Origin: Priapulus caudatus
Taxonomy: Eukaryota > Priapulida > Priapulimorpha > Priapulimorphida > Priapulidae
Length of the DNA: 26,642 nucleotides
Direction: 5' to 3'
Assembly (NCBI RefSeq): GCF_000485595.1
Contig: NW_014577265.1
Span: 312,074 to 338,715, forward strand
This document shows, in pieces, positions 8,709-18,918 of this stretch. The notes beneath the pieces were generated by a model that saw only the letters and a list, made by a program, of their open reading frames with translations, searched no databases and was not told the DNA's origin. How positions within the stretch are numbered: position 1 is the first letter of the stretch; every line of letters starts with the position of its first letter. Made by a program: the position numbers and the translations under genes.

Positions 8709-8785
8709 CTATATATATGCGCGCGCGCGTGTGTGTGTGTGTGCGCGCGCGCGTGCGTGCGTGTGCGTGTGTGTTTGAGTGCGGG
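8709..8785. repeat. Alternating purine-pyrimidine tract (Z-DNA-prone)
   Basis: An uninterrupted run of TA, then GC, then GT, then GC and CGTG steps keeps strict purine-pyrimidine alternation for over 60 bases. Further GT/GC-rich sequence continues to about 8855. Confidence 0.9.
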
Positions 8786-8859
8786 CGTGCTTGCATACAA
8801 GCCCGTGAGTTTTTGTGTGCGCGCGTACTTGCATGTACGTGCGCGTCTGTGCGTGAGCG

Positions 8860-10010
8860 GTCAAACAACCAACCCAGTGAACAGCAACCAGCTGTTATGA
8901 TCACGTGCTCACATGGCTTCCCCTGATAAGATCAGAAGCAGCTTGACATTTTGCTCCTATTAAGTTCCGTACTAGTACAGCCTGTAGCAATACCAACACC
9001 TCCGCAAAACATTCTTCTTGTCTGTGATTCCTCGCGTCATCAGCAATAAAAATTTATTATTTACTTTATTATCAATATATTAGAACTAGAGCTGTTGCAT
9101 ATTACTGTTAATAACTGACCCACGATTCCGTATCTCGACTGAATTCGAGTTGTTAATTCCCATGTTGGCAAAGGATTCCGTATACTATACCGTTAAGTAA
9201 AATACCGATCACACACAGAACTTGTTATATATATCTCAACTAAACTCACTCCACTTCAATGCCTGTGTTTGTAGTTTCACTTGCCCGGATGATGTCAATA
9301 ATGATCGCATTAATGTTAGACTAGGGTTAGTATAAAGTATTTAAAATAGTTAGCATCCCTTGCATTAGATTAGTCCTTCCGCATATATATGCCTCCTCTA
9401 TTTATTTATTTCAGTTTTTAGTTATTTTATTATAAATTATTTTGATTCATGTTCATCCTCATCATTTGTGAGAATACAACAGTCTCTGACTCGTAACATG
9501 AAACTATATTTAGTGTAGTGACGTAGATATCGAATTAATTAACCTAGTATAAACCCCCAGCGACACGGGTCGTTTAACTTAAGCAACATCACGTCATAGT
9601 TAATTTTAGTTCAAGGTCGCTTAACGTCATGGTTATTTTAGTTGACAAATGTCAGTCAAGGTAACAGGTGAAAGTTGCACCATGAATATCCCAAGAAACT
9701 GATTCACTAGAACACGAGTAAAAATTACGACCCGCTCAAGGTGACGACTGCTACGAGTCTTATGACAAGTCGCGCACGCCGGGCGTGCGTGACACAGCGG
9801 TACCTCTAACACCGGTGTCGCACAAGCCAACCAGGGTCAAATCTGTGCCATACCTTCAGCATTGGCGAGCCGAACACGTCGCGTGCACATGGTAGCAGCG
9901 GTATGGCACAAAGCATGACACTTTAGTACCAATAGAAGGCTGTTCGACGAGGGCTTCGAGAAACTCCCATCTACGCCTCCATCATATCTACAAAGACTCC
10001 GACCGCCGTT
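8860..10010. other. Stretch without recognised gene
   Basis: No homology recognised. Minor structures are an imperfect direct repeat of about 27 bases near 9590-9645 (ACGTCATRGTTA...TTTTAGTT) and an 8-bp perfect hairpin at 9774-9790 (CGCACGCC/GGCGTGCG). Confidence 0.4.
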
Positions 10011-10035
10011 CTCACGCTAGAGAAGGAAGTCTCAC

Positions 10036-10277
10036 CTTCAGTTGTCCATAAAATTCTGGAGAAGGACACAGGATTGCACCACCATCGTCAATAAGGCCTT
10101 GAGGACACTTGGGCCACGCATTCCTCCAGTAGTATAAATAACGAACAGTTTCGACAAGAAGGCAGACACGGTTCCACGGTGCCTGACAGATCCCGACGCT
10201 GTCAACACCAGGCTCCGCTGCTCTCACCTGCTCGCTGCTACCGTTGCCGCCGGACACCGCCAGGACCTGCCTGCGAC
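10036..10277 (-). CDS. Tentative internal exon, product unknown
   Basis: On the minus strand an open frame runs from an AG acceptor candidate (TCATGCAG, just above 10277) to a strong donor (CTGAAG then GTGAGA, boundary at 10036). The composition is GC-rich and more protein-like than the AT-rich surroundings. The C-terminal half reads YYWRNAWPKCPQGLIDDGG and then AILCPSPEFYGQLK. The G-x-I-x-CPS pattern faintly recalls the C-terminal region of leishmanolysin-type (M8) metallopeptidases, but the following Cys expected there is Tyr, so I do not assign a function. No adjoining exon was found. It may equally be unselected open sequence. Confidence 0.22.
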
Positions 10278-10679
10278 CTGCATGACTCCATATGCATACC
10301 ACGCTCGTAAATATGAACTGCATTTGTAAACCCGTCGCTTGTCTGTATGTGCCTGGTGTATAAGATATGTATTGTATGTATTGTATCGTATTTACTGGTT
10401 GGCTTGCGCAGCCACCTATGTATTGTATGTAATTGTCATTATGATGTTGTAATTGTCAGAATAGAGTAACCGTAGCAATTCTGTGGTTATAGCATTGTAC
10501 TGTCTGTGGCTTAAGTGCAATAGCACAAGAATCTGTTGTACAACAAACCTGGACACTATACGATTACACGTGCCTATTACACGGACACACAAGCTTTGTT
10601 ATATTAGGAACTACAGCTGTATGTGGAAAAACTCGGCGACAAGTTGCAAGAAATCGTTAGAATCGACGATGATACCGGA

Positions 10680-10929
10680 TACTTCTCACTACATGGCAGA
10701 TATATCTCTGTTTAACTCTGTCTCTCTCTGTCTCTCTTTCTCTCTCCGCCTGTCCCTATCACCTCTTCCCTATGGAGCAGCTATCTCTATCTGTTTCTCC
10801 TCTTCACTATGGAGCAGCTATCTGTCTATGCCTCCTTTTCACTACGGAGCAGATGTCTCTCCCTTCCCACCCCCCCCCTCTCTCTCTCTCTCTCTCTCGC
10901 CTCTTCGCATCTCCCTCTCTCTCACTTCA

Positions 10930-10998
<69 letters not shown>

Positions 10999-11020
10999 GC
11001 CTCTCCCCCCGCCTCTCTCA

Positions 11021-11056
<36 letters not shown>

Positions 11057-11100
11057 CTCTCTCTCTTCTCTCTCTCTTTCCTCCGCCTCTCCTCTCCCTC

Positions 11101-11132
<32 letters not shown>

Positions 11133-11181
11133 TCTCTATCTCTCTTCTCTCTCTTTCTGCTCTCTCCTCTCTCTCTCTTTT

Positions 11182-11216
<35 letters not shown>

Positions 11217-11440
11217 GTCTCTATCTCCTCTTCACTATTGAAAACATATCTCTCCCTGTGTCTCCTCTTCACTACAGGGAAGTTTCCCTAAGTGTCTGCC
11301 CTTCACTGCAAGAGAATTTTTCCTATGCATACGTTCTTCAGTACAGGGGAATTTTCCCCTATGTATATGTTCTTCAATACAAGGGAATTTTCCCCTATGT
11401 ATATGTTCCTCGGTACAGGGGACAGGTATCAATATATGTA
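10680..11440 (+). repeat. 36-bp minisatellite interrupted by an expanded (CT)n tract
   Basis: Units of about 36 bases (TCTTCACTATGGAGCAGCTA and variants) occur at 10771, 10808 and 10843. A (CT)n tract covers about 10871-11225. Then 36-base units resume from about 11228, the last ones beginning at 11334, 11370 and 11406 in exact register. The later units contain the near-palindrome AGGGGAATTTTCCCCT. The long Ser/Leu-rich frames across this region are repeat products. Confidence 0.88.
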
Positions 11441-12500
11441 TTGTCCGGATTTTGTCGATCAGGAATAGTTGAAAAGTGATGGAATATTGCAACCGCCCCT
11501 CATAAATTAATAACCAAGTAAATTACGGAGCGAACTACTCTACACTACTGTAGACAGACTACTATACTATTCTATAGACAGTCTAGAGGGATTTAAAAAC
11601 TTGTTACTAGTTTCTAATAACCACTAGCCATGTTTGCAATATGTGAAAATATATACATTCTAGCAGAGCACGTGCACGTCATGGTAATATAATGTGTTCT
11701 TATTAAATATACCGCACATGATAAACGAGAGGAGGAGGTCAATAAATCATTATTCCTTCACCTCATAATAGATATAACATGGAACGTACGCAGTAATGCT
11801 ATGCGGCATTGTCGTTCCTATTCTGTCTAATTCGTGTGATGTGTATGTTGTGATTTTGTGTGTGCGCGCTATGATTGCACACAAAGTTTATTTATGGGGG
11901 ACAGAGCGCTGCAAACCAGCAATTTTACTTAGTTGTGTTTTTTTAAACAATAGAGGAATAACGCAGTATATGATCGACAGTGCTATATTCGGAGAGCGGT
12001 AACCATGAACACGAGAACATGTATGGCTCCTGTATACAAACCCAGTGTCATAGCTGCTGCGCCTATAAGCGTGTTAACGGATGGAAACGCCCCACGCCTG
12101 CTACGTTTTCATGTTTTTCCGAGTTTTCATTTGATTTTATCGTGTTTTGTTTCTGGCCACACGCGTCGTTTTCCTTCATAATGCTCTTTTTAGATTCACT
12201 CGCGAAGTGCCGTTAATTCAAACGTTGTCGGGGAGGATTCAAGAGTTATCAGGGCCGGAGTATGACTGAGATTTTTTTTACGCGGCCTGTTTTTTCTAGC
12301 AATTAGTGTTTTCCTCTCCGTGCGCGCAGTGACAGAACCAACGTCGCCTGTCATTCTACACTGTGTCACGTGAGAGAGTAGGTCGACACGCTATTTTGAC
12401 ATACTCTGCAGTCGGTCATTAGTGATATAGGTGTTGCAGACAACAGCGCATTCAATGTCAGTGTAACGAAGAGTGAATCAGTGAGGTCCGTGGCAATCAC
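11441..12500. other. Stretch without recognised gene
   Basis: No coding homology was recognised. Short frames at 11796-12002 and 11980-12216 have no identifiable motifs and unexceptional composition. Confidence 0.4.
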
Positions 12501-12515
12501 GTATAGAACGCGTGC

Positions 12516-12590
12516 ACACGTAGCTCAGTGGGATTTCCGCTACCACAATTGGTTCCGATACTGGTGTGGGGACTGTGCCCACACCAGGTG
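12516..12590 (+). repeat. tRNA-like fragment (possible SINE head)
   Basis: TAGCTCAGTGGG at 12521-12532 fits a Pol III A box exactly. GGTTCCGATAC at 12551-12561 resembles a B box with one extra base. The 30-base spacing is shorter than in a tRNA, and the acceptor stem does not close, so this is not a functional tRNA gene. A decayed tRNA-derived SINE head is one explanation. A hairpin-like GTGTGGGGACTGTGCCCACAC follows. Confidence 0.35.
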
Positions 12591-12599
12591 TGTCGCTAG

Positions 12600-13220
12600 T
12601 TCACACACAGGAAAACACATGAGCCCCTTATATGAGGAAAGGTGATGTGAAATAGTATGTCACGTAGTGACGTTGCAGCTTAGACAGTTCGCTCTGTGGT
12701 TAGTTGGTTATACGTGATTGCCGTAAAATTGCATCTAAATATGATTTACAATCATGTAGCTAGCCTGGAAAGTGCGAGCAAGCTACAACTCTCGATTATA
12801 ATCAACAAAGCTAAAGTTAATTCTCTTATATAAGAGCCACGCGCTGTTGTGTTAGACACCGGGTTTGAGAACGAGTTAACACGACACCACTCTCAGCATC
12901 GCGTAATCTCTCATCCGGGGAACACGATATAGACACATATAATTATACGCACAGGCCGTAGCCGCGTCTCAGCATAAAATATAGGCCCTACTATAACTAG
13001 CAGATATCTTCTAGCAGTCAGCACGAACGAACTTACGCAATAGCACGATATTGAGAGGAGATGCTACAGCGCAGAGTAATGAACACACGTGAAAGTGTGG
13101 CGATCGGCGTAAAAACTAGAATATCACAATTCTACGTACACCGAGATAAAACGGTTACTATAGCCGGTCTATAACGAAAACACACAAAAATGAATAAAAC
13201 ACTCAGAGAATGCGACCTTT
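12600..13220. other. Stretch without recognised gene
   Basis: No gene recognised. It contains the TATA palindrome at 12823-12836. Confidence 0.4.
12823..12836. promoter_or_regulatory. TATA-box candidate inside a 14-bp palindrome
   Basis: CTCTTATATAAGAG is a perfect palindrome containing TATATAAG on both strands. GC-richer sequence follows on the + strand. No recognised gene starts nearby, so promoter function is only possible. Confidence 0.25.
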
Positions 13221-13231
13221 ATGCGGACATC

Positions 13232-13500
13232 TTAAGATCTAAGATGGCGTCCTGGGTCACGTGGTAGCCGCTGGTCGTCGGCGCTGAAACCGACAATGAC
13301 GTCGAGTTTCTTAAACCGGATGTCGACGCTGGGCAGAAAGCTACGGAGCGATCTGCGACCGGATGTGGGACACCGCATGTGCAGTCCTCCCTTCAGTCTC
13401 TCATCCGTTGTTTCCGGCGTAAAAGCAACTGCTGAGTTTACGGGGCGTGTTGTGAGCGCTGGACAGACCAGCCGGCTGATGCTCCAGCAGCTGATACCTG
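13232..13500. other. CpG-rich island with open frames on both strands
   Basis: CpG density is clearly higher than in the neighbouring AT-rich DNA. AAGATGGCGTC (YY1-like) and a CACGTG E-box lie at 13240-13262. On the + strand an ATG at 13296 with A at -3 opens a basic, Ser-rich frame (MTSSFLNRMSTLGRKLRS...) that runs into the 60-bp minisatellite. The minus strand is also open. I recognise neither product. A promoter or first exon is possible; chance openness in CpG-rich DNA is equally so. Confidence 0.25.
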
Positions 13501-13504
13501 CGCA

Positions 13505-14110
13505 GATAGAGATATACATGTATGGATGCAGATACAGATGGCTGGATGCAGATATAGATGTATGGATGCAGATATAGATGGCTGGATTGGTGGACTTGGA
13601 TGTATGGATGCAGATATAGCTGTATGAATGCAGGTGTAGATGGCTGGATTGGTGGACTTGGATGTATGGATGCAGATATAGCTTTATGAATGCAGGTGTA
13701 GATGGCTGGATTGGTGGATGGATGTATGGATGCAGATATAGCTGCATGAATGCAGGTGTAGATGGCTGGATTGGTGGATGGATGTATGGATGCAGATATA
13801 GCTGCATGAATGCAGGTGTAGATGGCTGGATTGGTGGATAGATGTATGGATTCAGAATAGCTGTATAAATGCAGGTGTAGATGGCTGGGTTGGTGGATGG
13901 ATGAATGGATAATCTGATTCAGATATAGATGTATGAATACAGGTGTATAGATGTATGGATTGATGGATGGATGTACGGATGCAGATATAGATGGCTGGAT
14001 GCAGATATAGATGTATGAAGGCATATATATATATAATATAGATATATTAGGATATTAATATATATATATATATATAATATATAGATGGCTGGATTGATGG
14101 ATGAATGGAT
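13505..14110. repeat. 60-bp minisatellite with shorter sub-units
   Basis: Units containing GGATGTATGGATGCAGATAT and GGTGTAGATGGCTGGATTGG repeat in exact 60-base register at 13681, 13741 and 13801, with a 62-base unit before them and degenerate units on both sides. Because 60 is a multiple of 3, the minus strand has long frames with a 20-residue His/Pro/Ile/Tyr-rich period; I treat these as repeat products. An AT-rich tract (14021-14085) interrupts the right end. Confidence 0.92.
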
Positions 14111-14595
14111 AGGGTAAATCATGTATACCCGAAATCAGTGAAACGTAGTAATATATAGATATATATATATAAATAAATAGTATATATAATATAGTATATA
14201 TTAGTCAATAGCATATAGCCCCTATATGCTGTAGTGTTGGACAAAAAACCGTCGGTTTGCAGGTCTATCCTCCACTCTCCGAAAATTTTGCAGATAAAAA
14301 CTCAATCTTGTTCTGTCCTTGTAGAGAAATCAAGTGTAAGAATATGAGAAAAAATTAGACAAGGACCAGTAAACCGAACCTAACTAAATGATTAAGGGTT
14401 AAAAACCTTCGCAGATTTTGCTTTGCTTTTTGTTCCTTGATATTCACAATACAAGTATCAGGTTAGGCAGAAATGTCTCACTGATAAGATAGAACTACTA
14501 ATTAGTACATGCTATTATGCTATATTTATCATGATCATTCATATGTATTATGATACTAATATAGTTATGGCTACCAGGCACTAGCTCTACTAATC
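14111..14595. other. AT-rich stretch without recognised gene
   Basis: TA-rich runs at 14150-14210, then unremarkable sequence. Confidence 0.4.
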
Positions 14596-14599
14596 CTTA

Positions 14600-14790
14600 C
14601 GCGATAATGTGGGGGATTTGTGTGGGCAATGTGGAGGTGTGTGGGTGGGTGTGTCGTGTGTGTGGTCGGGTCTGTGTGGTGTAGGTATGTCGCGTTGTGC
14701 GTGGGCGCGTGGCGTGTGACGGTGTGCGTATGCGTGTGCGTGGTGTGGGTGCGTCTGGTGGGGTGTGGGGTGTGCGGATTGATGTTGGGA
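14600..14790. repeat. GT-rich imperfect microsatellite
   Basis: Irregular GTGTGG/GCGTGTG repeats. Reading frames on either strand (His/Thr/Pro-rich or Cys/Val-rich) follow from composition. Confidence 0.85.
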
Positions 14791-14899
14791 TGCCCCTGTG
14801 GCCGGCTATACGGTTCCGCACCGCTCAACGAGAGGCGCAGATTGTAGTGGGGCACATCCGGCCCGGTGCCCCTTTTAAGACCCAAAAAATAAAAAATAC

Positions 14900-15420
14900 A
14901 TTCTATTAAAAAAATTACAAAAAAAAATGACAAATTAATTTCTCAAGTCAATGTTGTAATAGGTTACAAGATGAGGGTTCCGGCAGATTGTGAATCAGGG
15001 ACCCTGTTCATGTTTAACATAACTATTCAATTCTGTCATTCGTCTTCTGAAACTTTCCTGCCAAGAAAACATCTCAGATCCGGCAAGAATTGGAATTTTA
15101 CATTGTTAGAGATATATTGCGTGGCCTGCAACTGTTATATGGTCATACAATGTAGGTAACCGGGATGTTGCAGTAGGAGAAAGGACTAATTTTATTTTGT
15201 TCTGGAGGACATACTCATACGAATACAACATTCTTTCAAGTTGTGAAGATATTCGAGGTTATCACAAGATGGGGATTTTTGAAATTGCCATATTTGTCTC
15301 TAGCCTGCAATAGTAGTGGCATATCGGTGAATGTGCTTCTTGTAAGAACAGATGATGTCAGAAATATATAGTGGGTTAAAAAAATTTCAGTAAATGTAAT
15401 TTCTCGGTTGTTTAAAAAAA
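14900..15420. other. AT-rich stretch without recognised gene
   Basis: No homology recognised; A-rich runs at 14885-14930. Confidence 0.4.
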
Positions 15421-15603
15421 ACATTTGGACGGTCTTGCCTCCCCCCATCCCGCGCCCCATACCGAAAGGCTGGGCACGCCACTGCATCAAATTTAACACA
15501 TAAATGCTTGCCTGCAATATGAGTTAAAAATACCCGTCGTACAGTAGCACCAGATTGCCCCACCATTTTAACCCGGCCCCTACCAAAAGTGCACACAACT
15601 CCC

Positions 15604-15783
15604 CAGGAGCGTGTACAGGGCCGGGTCCAGGGGTCGCGGACCCCCCGGCTCGCGCAGAAAACGCATCTGAGGGGGTATAAGGTTCAAAATTTCTGGGAGG
15701 GCCCCCAGAATCCCCCGACGCGTGCTCGCAAAGTATGAGGTACGGTTAGACCCCCCTGCGGCCAAATCCGGGACACGCCCCTG
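15604..15783. mobile_element. ~180-bp MITE, copy 1
   Basis: The left end is CAGGAGCGTGTACAGGG, and the right end read on the minus strand is CAGGGGCGTGTCCCGGA. The interior (CTCGCGCAGAAAACGCATCTG..., then CGCGTGCTC and TACGGTTAGACCCCCCT) matches 26125-26308 closely in the same orientation. It is non-coding. The CAGG ends suggest a hAT-like non-autonomous element, but no clean 8-bp target duplication is visible. Confidence 0.75.
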
Positions 15784-15915
15784 CCCCCCCCCGCACTCGC
15801 TTCTACTCGCGTCGGGCTGGTCGGCTCGCTTGCGGCCCGTAGCACCCCCCAGTCCATACATATGCCGTCATTTGGCCTGCCCTCTTTTGAAATGCCTTGG
15901 ATCCGCCCCTGGCTC
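15784..15915. mobile_element. Fragment of another short dispersed element
   Basis: C-rich sequence with CGGTC/CTCGCTT-type motifs, ending (minus strand) in CAGGGGCGGATCCAAGGCAT, a CAGGGGCGG-type terminus. Only one end is evident. Confidence 0.35.
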
Positions 15916-16300
15916 AACGGGATCCTCTCCAGCTTCGCGTCGGAACATTCTACAGATCATGACACGTGGCATGGGCTATGTTTCCCCGTTATAAGTTTTT
16001 GCATTATTCACGGTGCAAACATTAAAAAGTGGGAAGTGTTGTCACGAGCCGGCGGGGGCAACGTCACAACACGAAAACCACAATGGCAAATGTAAAAAAA
16101 CAATATATAACCAAAGATTTCGTCCGCTCCATCCTTCTCCACTTCTTCCATTCGTTACCATCTAAGATTTTCTAAGTCGCTCCATACCTAAGCTAACCAG
16201 AGAATGTTAGACCATGGGTTGGACATTGGTTCTTAAAGGGAGCCGCATTTCGTAGAACACAACGTCAACAGCGCCACACGGCAAAAAATTGTTATAACAG
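15916..16300. other. Stretch without recognised gene
   Basis: Nothing recognised. Confidence 0.4.
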
Positions 16301-16705
16301 GCGCGTTCACACACAAGAAAACCGCGATGCTAAGCGCGAATGAAATAGCCGAGATAATGGGTCGTTCTGCTTCACACAGAGCGAATAATCCCGCTTAATC
16401 CCGAGCGAGGATAATTCTAGTAATCGAACTTGCGCAGGCTCACTGCCGAATGATGCCTCACTGCGGCTGCTCACTGCTCAGCTCGCTTGGATGATGCGGA
16501 TAGAAATACCGGGATTATTGGTTGCACACACGAAATAATCGCGCTAATGCAAAGAAGCGCAGTCAAAGTCATTTTGGAGCGCAGATGCTGATCGCGATTA
16601 TTAGTGATATATTGCGTTCAACACTTTGATAGATCGCGGATTTCGGATCGCGATGCCCAAAAACCGGATTTGCATTCCGCTGATATCGCGCCGTAGTGAA
16701 CGCGC
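16301..16705. mobile_element. ~405-bp inverted-repeat element (GCGCGTTCAC ends)
   Basis: The ends are exact 10-bp inverted repeats: GCGCGTTCAC at 16301-16310 and its complement at 16696-16705. Partial similarity continues inward (CCGCGAT / GGCGCGAT). The interior is rich in GCGAATAATCC, CGCGATTATT and TCGCGAT motifs on both strands and could fold on itself. It is non-coding and typical of a MITE. Confidence 0.6.
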
Positions 16706-16935
16706 TAATGAGTGCCCAGCTAAGGCCACAAACAAGAAAAATGCACACGGACAGCCGTCGAGATATTAAGCCATCGACAAGATCACCGCCCGCAAGAAAA
16801 GGCGGCCCTCGCTGTCAAGAAAACTCCTGATGTCGCAGGTAAGGATTTGGCAACCGTAAAGTAAACGTCTTAACGCTTCAGACTGACCTCTAATATACTC
16901 AGTACAAGCCATTTTATTTTTTTAGGTAGTGTGAC

Positions 16936-17275
16936 TCGGCCATGGGGTGTGCGTGCGTGCGTGCGTGCATGCGTGCGTAGCCGTGGGGCGTGCGGGCGTG
17001 GCGTGCGTGCGTGCGTGTGCGTGTGCGTGTGTGTGTGTGGGTTGTGTGTGTTGTGTGTGTGGGGTGTGGGTGGAGTGTGTGTGGGCGGAGAGGTGTGCTT
17101 GTGTGCCTGGGTGTGTGGGTTGTAGTGGAGGTGGGCATGGTCTATGTGGTGCGTGTAGTGTATGGGTTGTGTATGCGTGTGTCGTGTGGGTGCTGGGGGG
17201 TGTGTGGTGTGTGTCGTGGGTGGTGTGTATGTGTTTAATGCGCGCGCTGGTTGTGTGTGCTATGTCTGGGCTGTG
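16936..17275. repeat. GT/GCGT-rich imperfect microsatellite
   Basis: (GCGT)n at the left passes to irregular GTGTGGG repeats. It directly precedes the second helicase copy, just as a shorter GC/GT tract (6959-6997) precedes the first. Confidence 0.88.
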
Positions 17276-17282
17276 GTGACTT

Positions 17283-17478
17283 AAGTCACAAGACAGTCCC
17301 TTCACCGGTGGCGCGCGTCTAACACGGTGAAAGACTCTTCATTACGGCCAGTTCTTGCATACGTCATTTCAGCCGCGTGGGTAATGCCATGCAGCTAAAG
17401 ATTCTAGCTGGTAGACGCCAGGACACAACTAAGCGTTCCATCATGAAAAAATGTCTACACAGAGTTCTGACCACCTAA
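17283..17478 (+). pseudogene. Second, frame-broken copy of the Pif1/Helitron helicase fragment
   Basis: The sequence aligns with 6998-7192 from the AAGTCACAAG start to the GACCACCTAACGGGCATGG end, but one- to four-base insertions and deletions are scattered through it. They destroy the frame in several places, for example within the GQFYV-equivalent region and just before the end. The downstream flank is shared as well. It is not functional as read. Scattered indels may reflect sequencing error as much as decay. Confidence 0.85.
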
Positions 17479-18202
17479 CGGGCATGGACTAGTGTTACTT
17501 AAATAATGTATTTTGGGTATTTAGTGAGCTAAGCAGTAACAGCGGCCTGGCTACAGAAGTAATAGCCAATCAGGTTTACTTAATAGATATATTACGGACT
17601 ACCTATATAACTAGCATCATGTGCGCGTGGGCCTACATCATACAAGACAAGACATAACACCTACACGGTCTGTTTGTATAGGCTTCGTCTAGAGATCGAA
17701 GACTTGGGTGAGAATCGGAAGCAACGGCCTTATATTTGAAAGAAAGTGACTCTTGGTGATACACGCGTGTTCTCCAGAAATATAAAATCGCAGATCTTCG
17801 CTCCGAGGCAGCTATATCTCTTGAATTACGGCGATAGGCGAATATCGCCGCGTAAGCGGAGGGAGTAAGGGCTTGTCATGACCCCGCTTCTTACGAATTG
17901 GCCTGTCACACATTGACGATTTAGCCAGCCGTATGCCGCGTATAAAAAATTTGGTGAATACGCTGGCGTACGTCGAATAAGTTAGGGGCGTAAGCGTTAG
18001 TATATTAATCTGTGCACGCGGAAGCACGCGGAAGCACGCGGTAAGCACGGCTGAGCACGCTGAAGCACGCTTGGTATACGTCGTGTACGGCCGAGGTACC
18101 GTCGAATATTTTGAGCCATGCTCAAATGTCCCGACGTATGACCAGCGGATGCCCAGGACGTCCCGCCATACGCGGCCATAAGTTGTTAGGTAAGTTATGC
18201 GA
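17479..18202. mobile_element. 3' non-coding part of the Helitron-like copy, second copy
   Basis: It matches 7193-7954 in order, with many small indels, a shorter 10-bp minisatellite (about six units, 18012-18070) and an altered palindrome. The match to the first copy ends after AAGTTATGCGA at about 18202. Confidence 0.75.
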
Positions 18203-18918
18203 TCGTTAGACACACGTTTCACACAGCCGTTACTTGTAAGTTTACTCATAGGCGAAATACGGCGAGAGAATGTCTAGCGGACCAAAACTTATTGCTAACC
18301 GAATGAGGAACGTGCTTTGAACCTAGGTGGATTATCTCCAACGCATGTTGACGTATTGGTTTTTAGGAAAACAAAACGTCTTTGACGTGTTCCAAACACC
18401 ACAGAACTTACGGAACGTCGACTGGTGTCTAACTTACAGCTACCGTATTGAATGGCGTTTGGCAGCTCTTTAGGGGAATTGGCATAGAAAATGGTATTTG
18501 GCATGTTGGTACTGCGACGCGGTGATGTTATACTGCGATGTCTAGGTGCGGGGTTGATTGAAATTTCGTCGAGCCGGGCCAGGCCTGTATAGCAAACGAC
18601 ACGTGATGTCAGGACAGTACGCTGCCGCGCGCCTAGGCAGGAGTTTCGACTAATCGTTGCGCATAAGCTCGTGAGAACGCCGAGCAACACGCTAAAGCAT
18701 TCGCTTGGGTATAGTATATCTAATAGGGTTTATCGAACACGCCTTCATATAATACGTTACGAATACGTTAAGTATAACGTCCAACTCATTAGGAATTACG
18801 CTATGTATACGCCAAAAATTGAAAAAAACACGTAGTTCAGCGTTGCCAGCGTATGAGAGATAATGTGATTCACGTCCGGGCATACGCTGGACTAATCGGC
18901 AATGTGGGACAAGGGGCC
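17900..18918. mobile_element. ~1-kb inverted-repeat element with GGCC ends
   Basis: The left end (GGCCTGTCACACATTGACGA, then TTTAGCCAGCC and GTATGCC) and the reverse complement of 18871-18918 (GGCCCCTTGTCCCACATTGC, then CGATTAGTCCAGCGTATGCC) match over about 45 bases with a few changes. GCGTATGCC-type motifs recur in both orientations inside. No transposase is recognised, although a 182-codon minus-strand frame (18692-19240) overlaps the right end. The first helicase copy has the left end at 7608 but not this right end. Confidence 0.55.

Noticed and set aside
10772-11479. Long Ser/Leu-rich frames on the plus strand
   Set aside because: They follow the CT microsatellite and the 36-bp array and show no domain.
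12521-12590. Functional tRNA gene
   Set aside because: Box spacing is too short and no acceptor stem or anticodon arm can be drawn.
13232-14024. 190-207-codon minus-strand frames with a 20-residue period
   Set aside because: The period equals the 60-bp DNA repeat and several frames are open at once, which fits a satellite and not a repeat protein under selection.
14571-14933. His/Thr/Pro-rich minus-strand frames
   Set aside because: Translation of the GT-rich tract.
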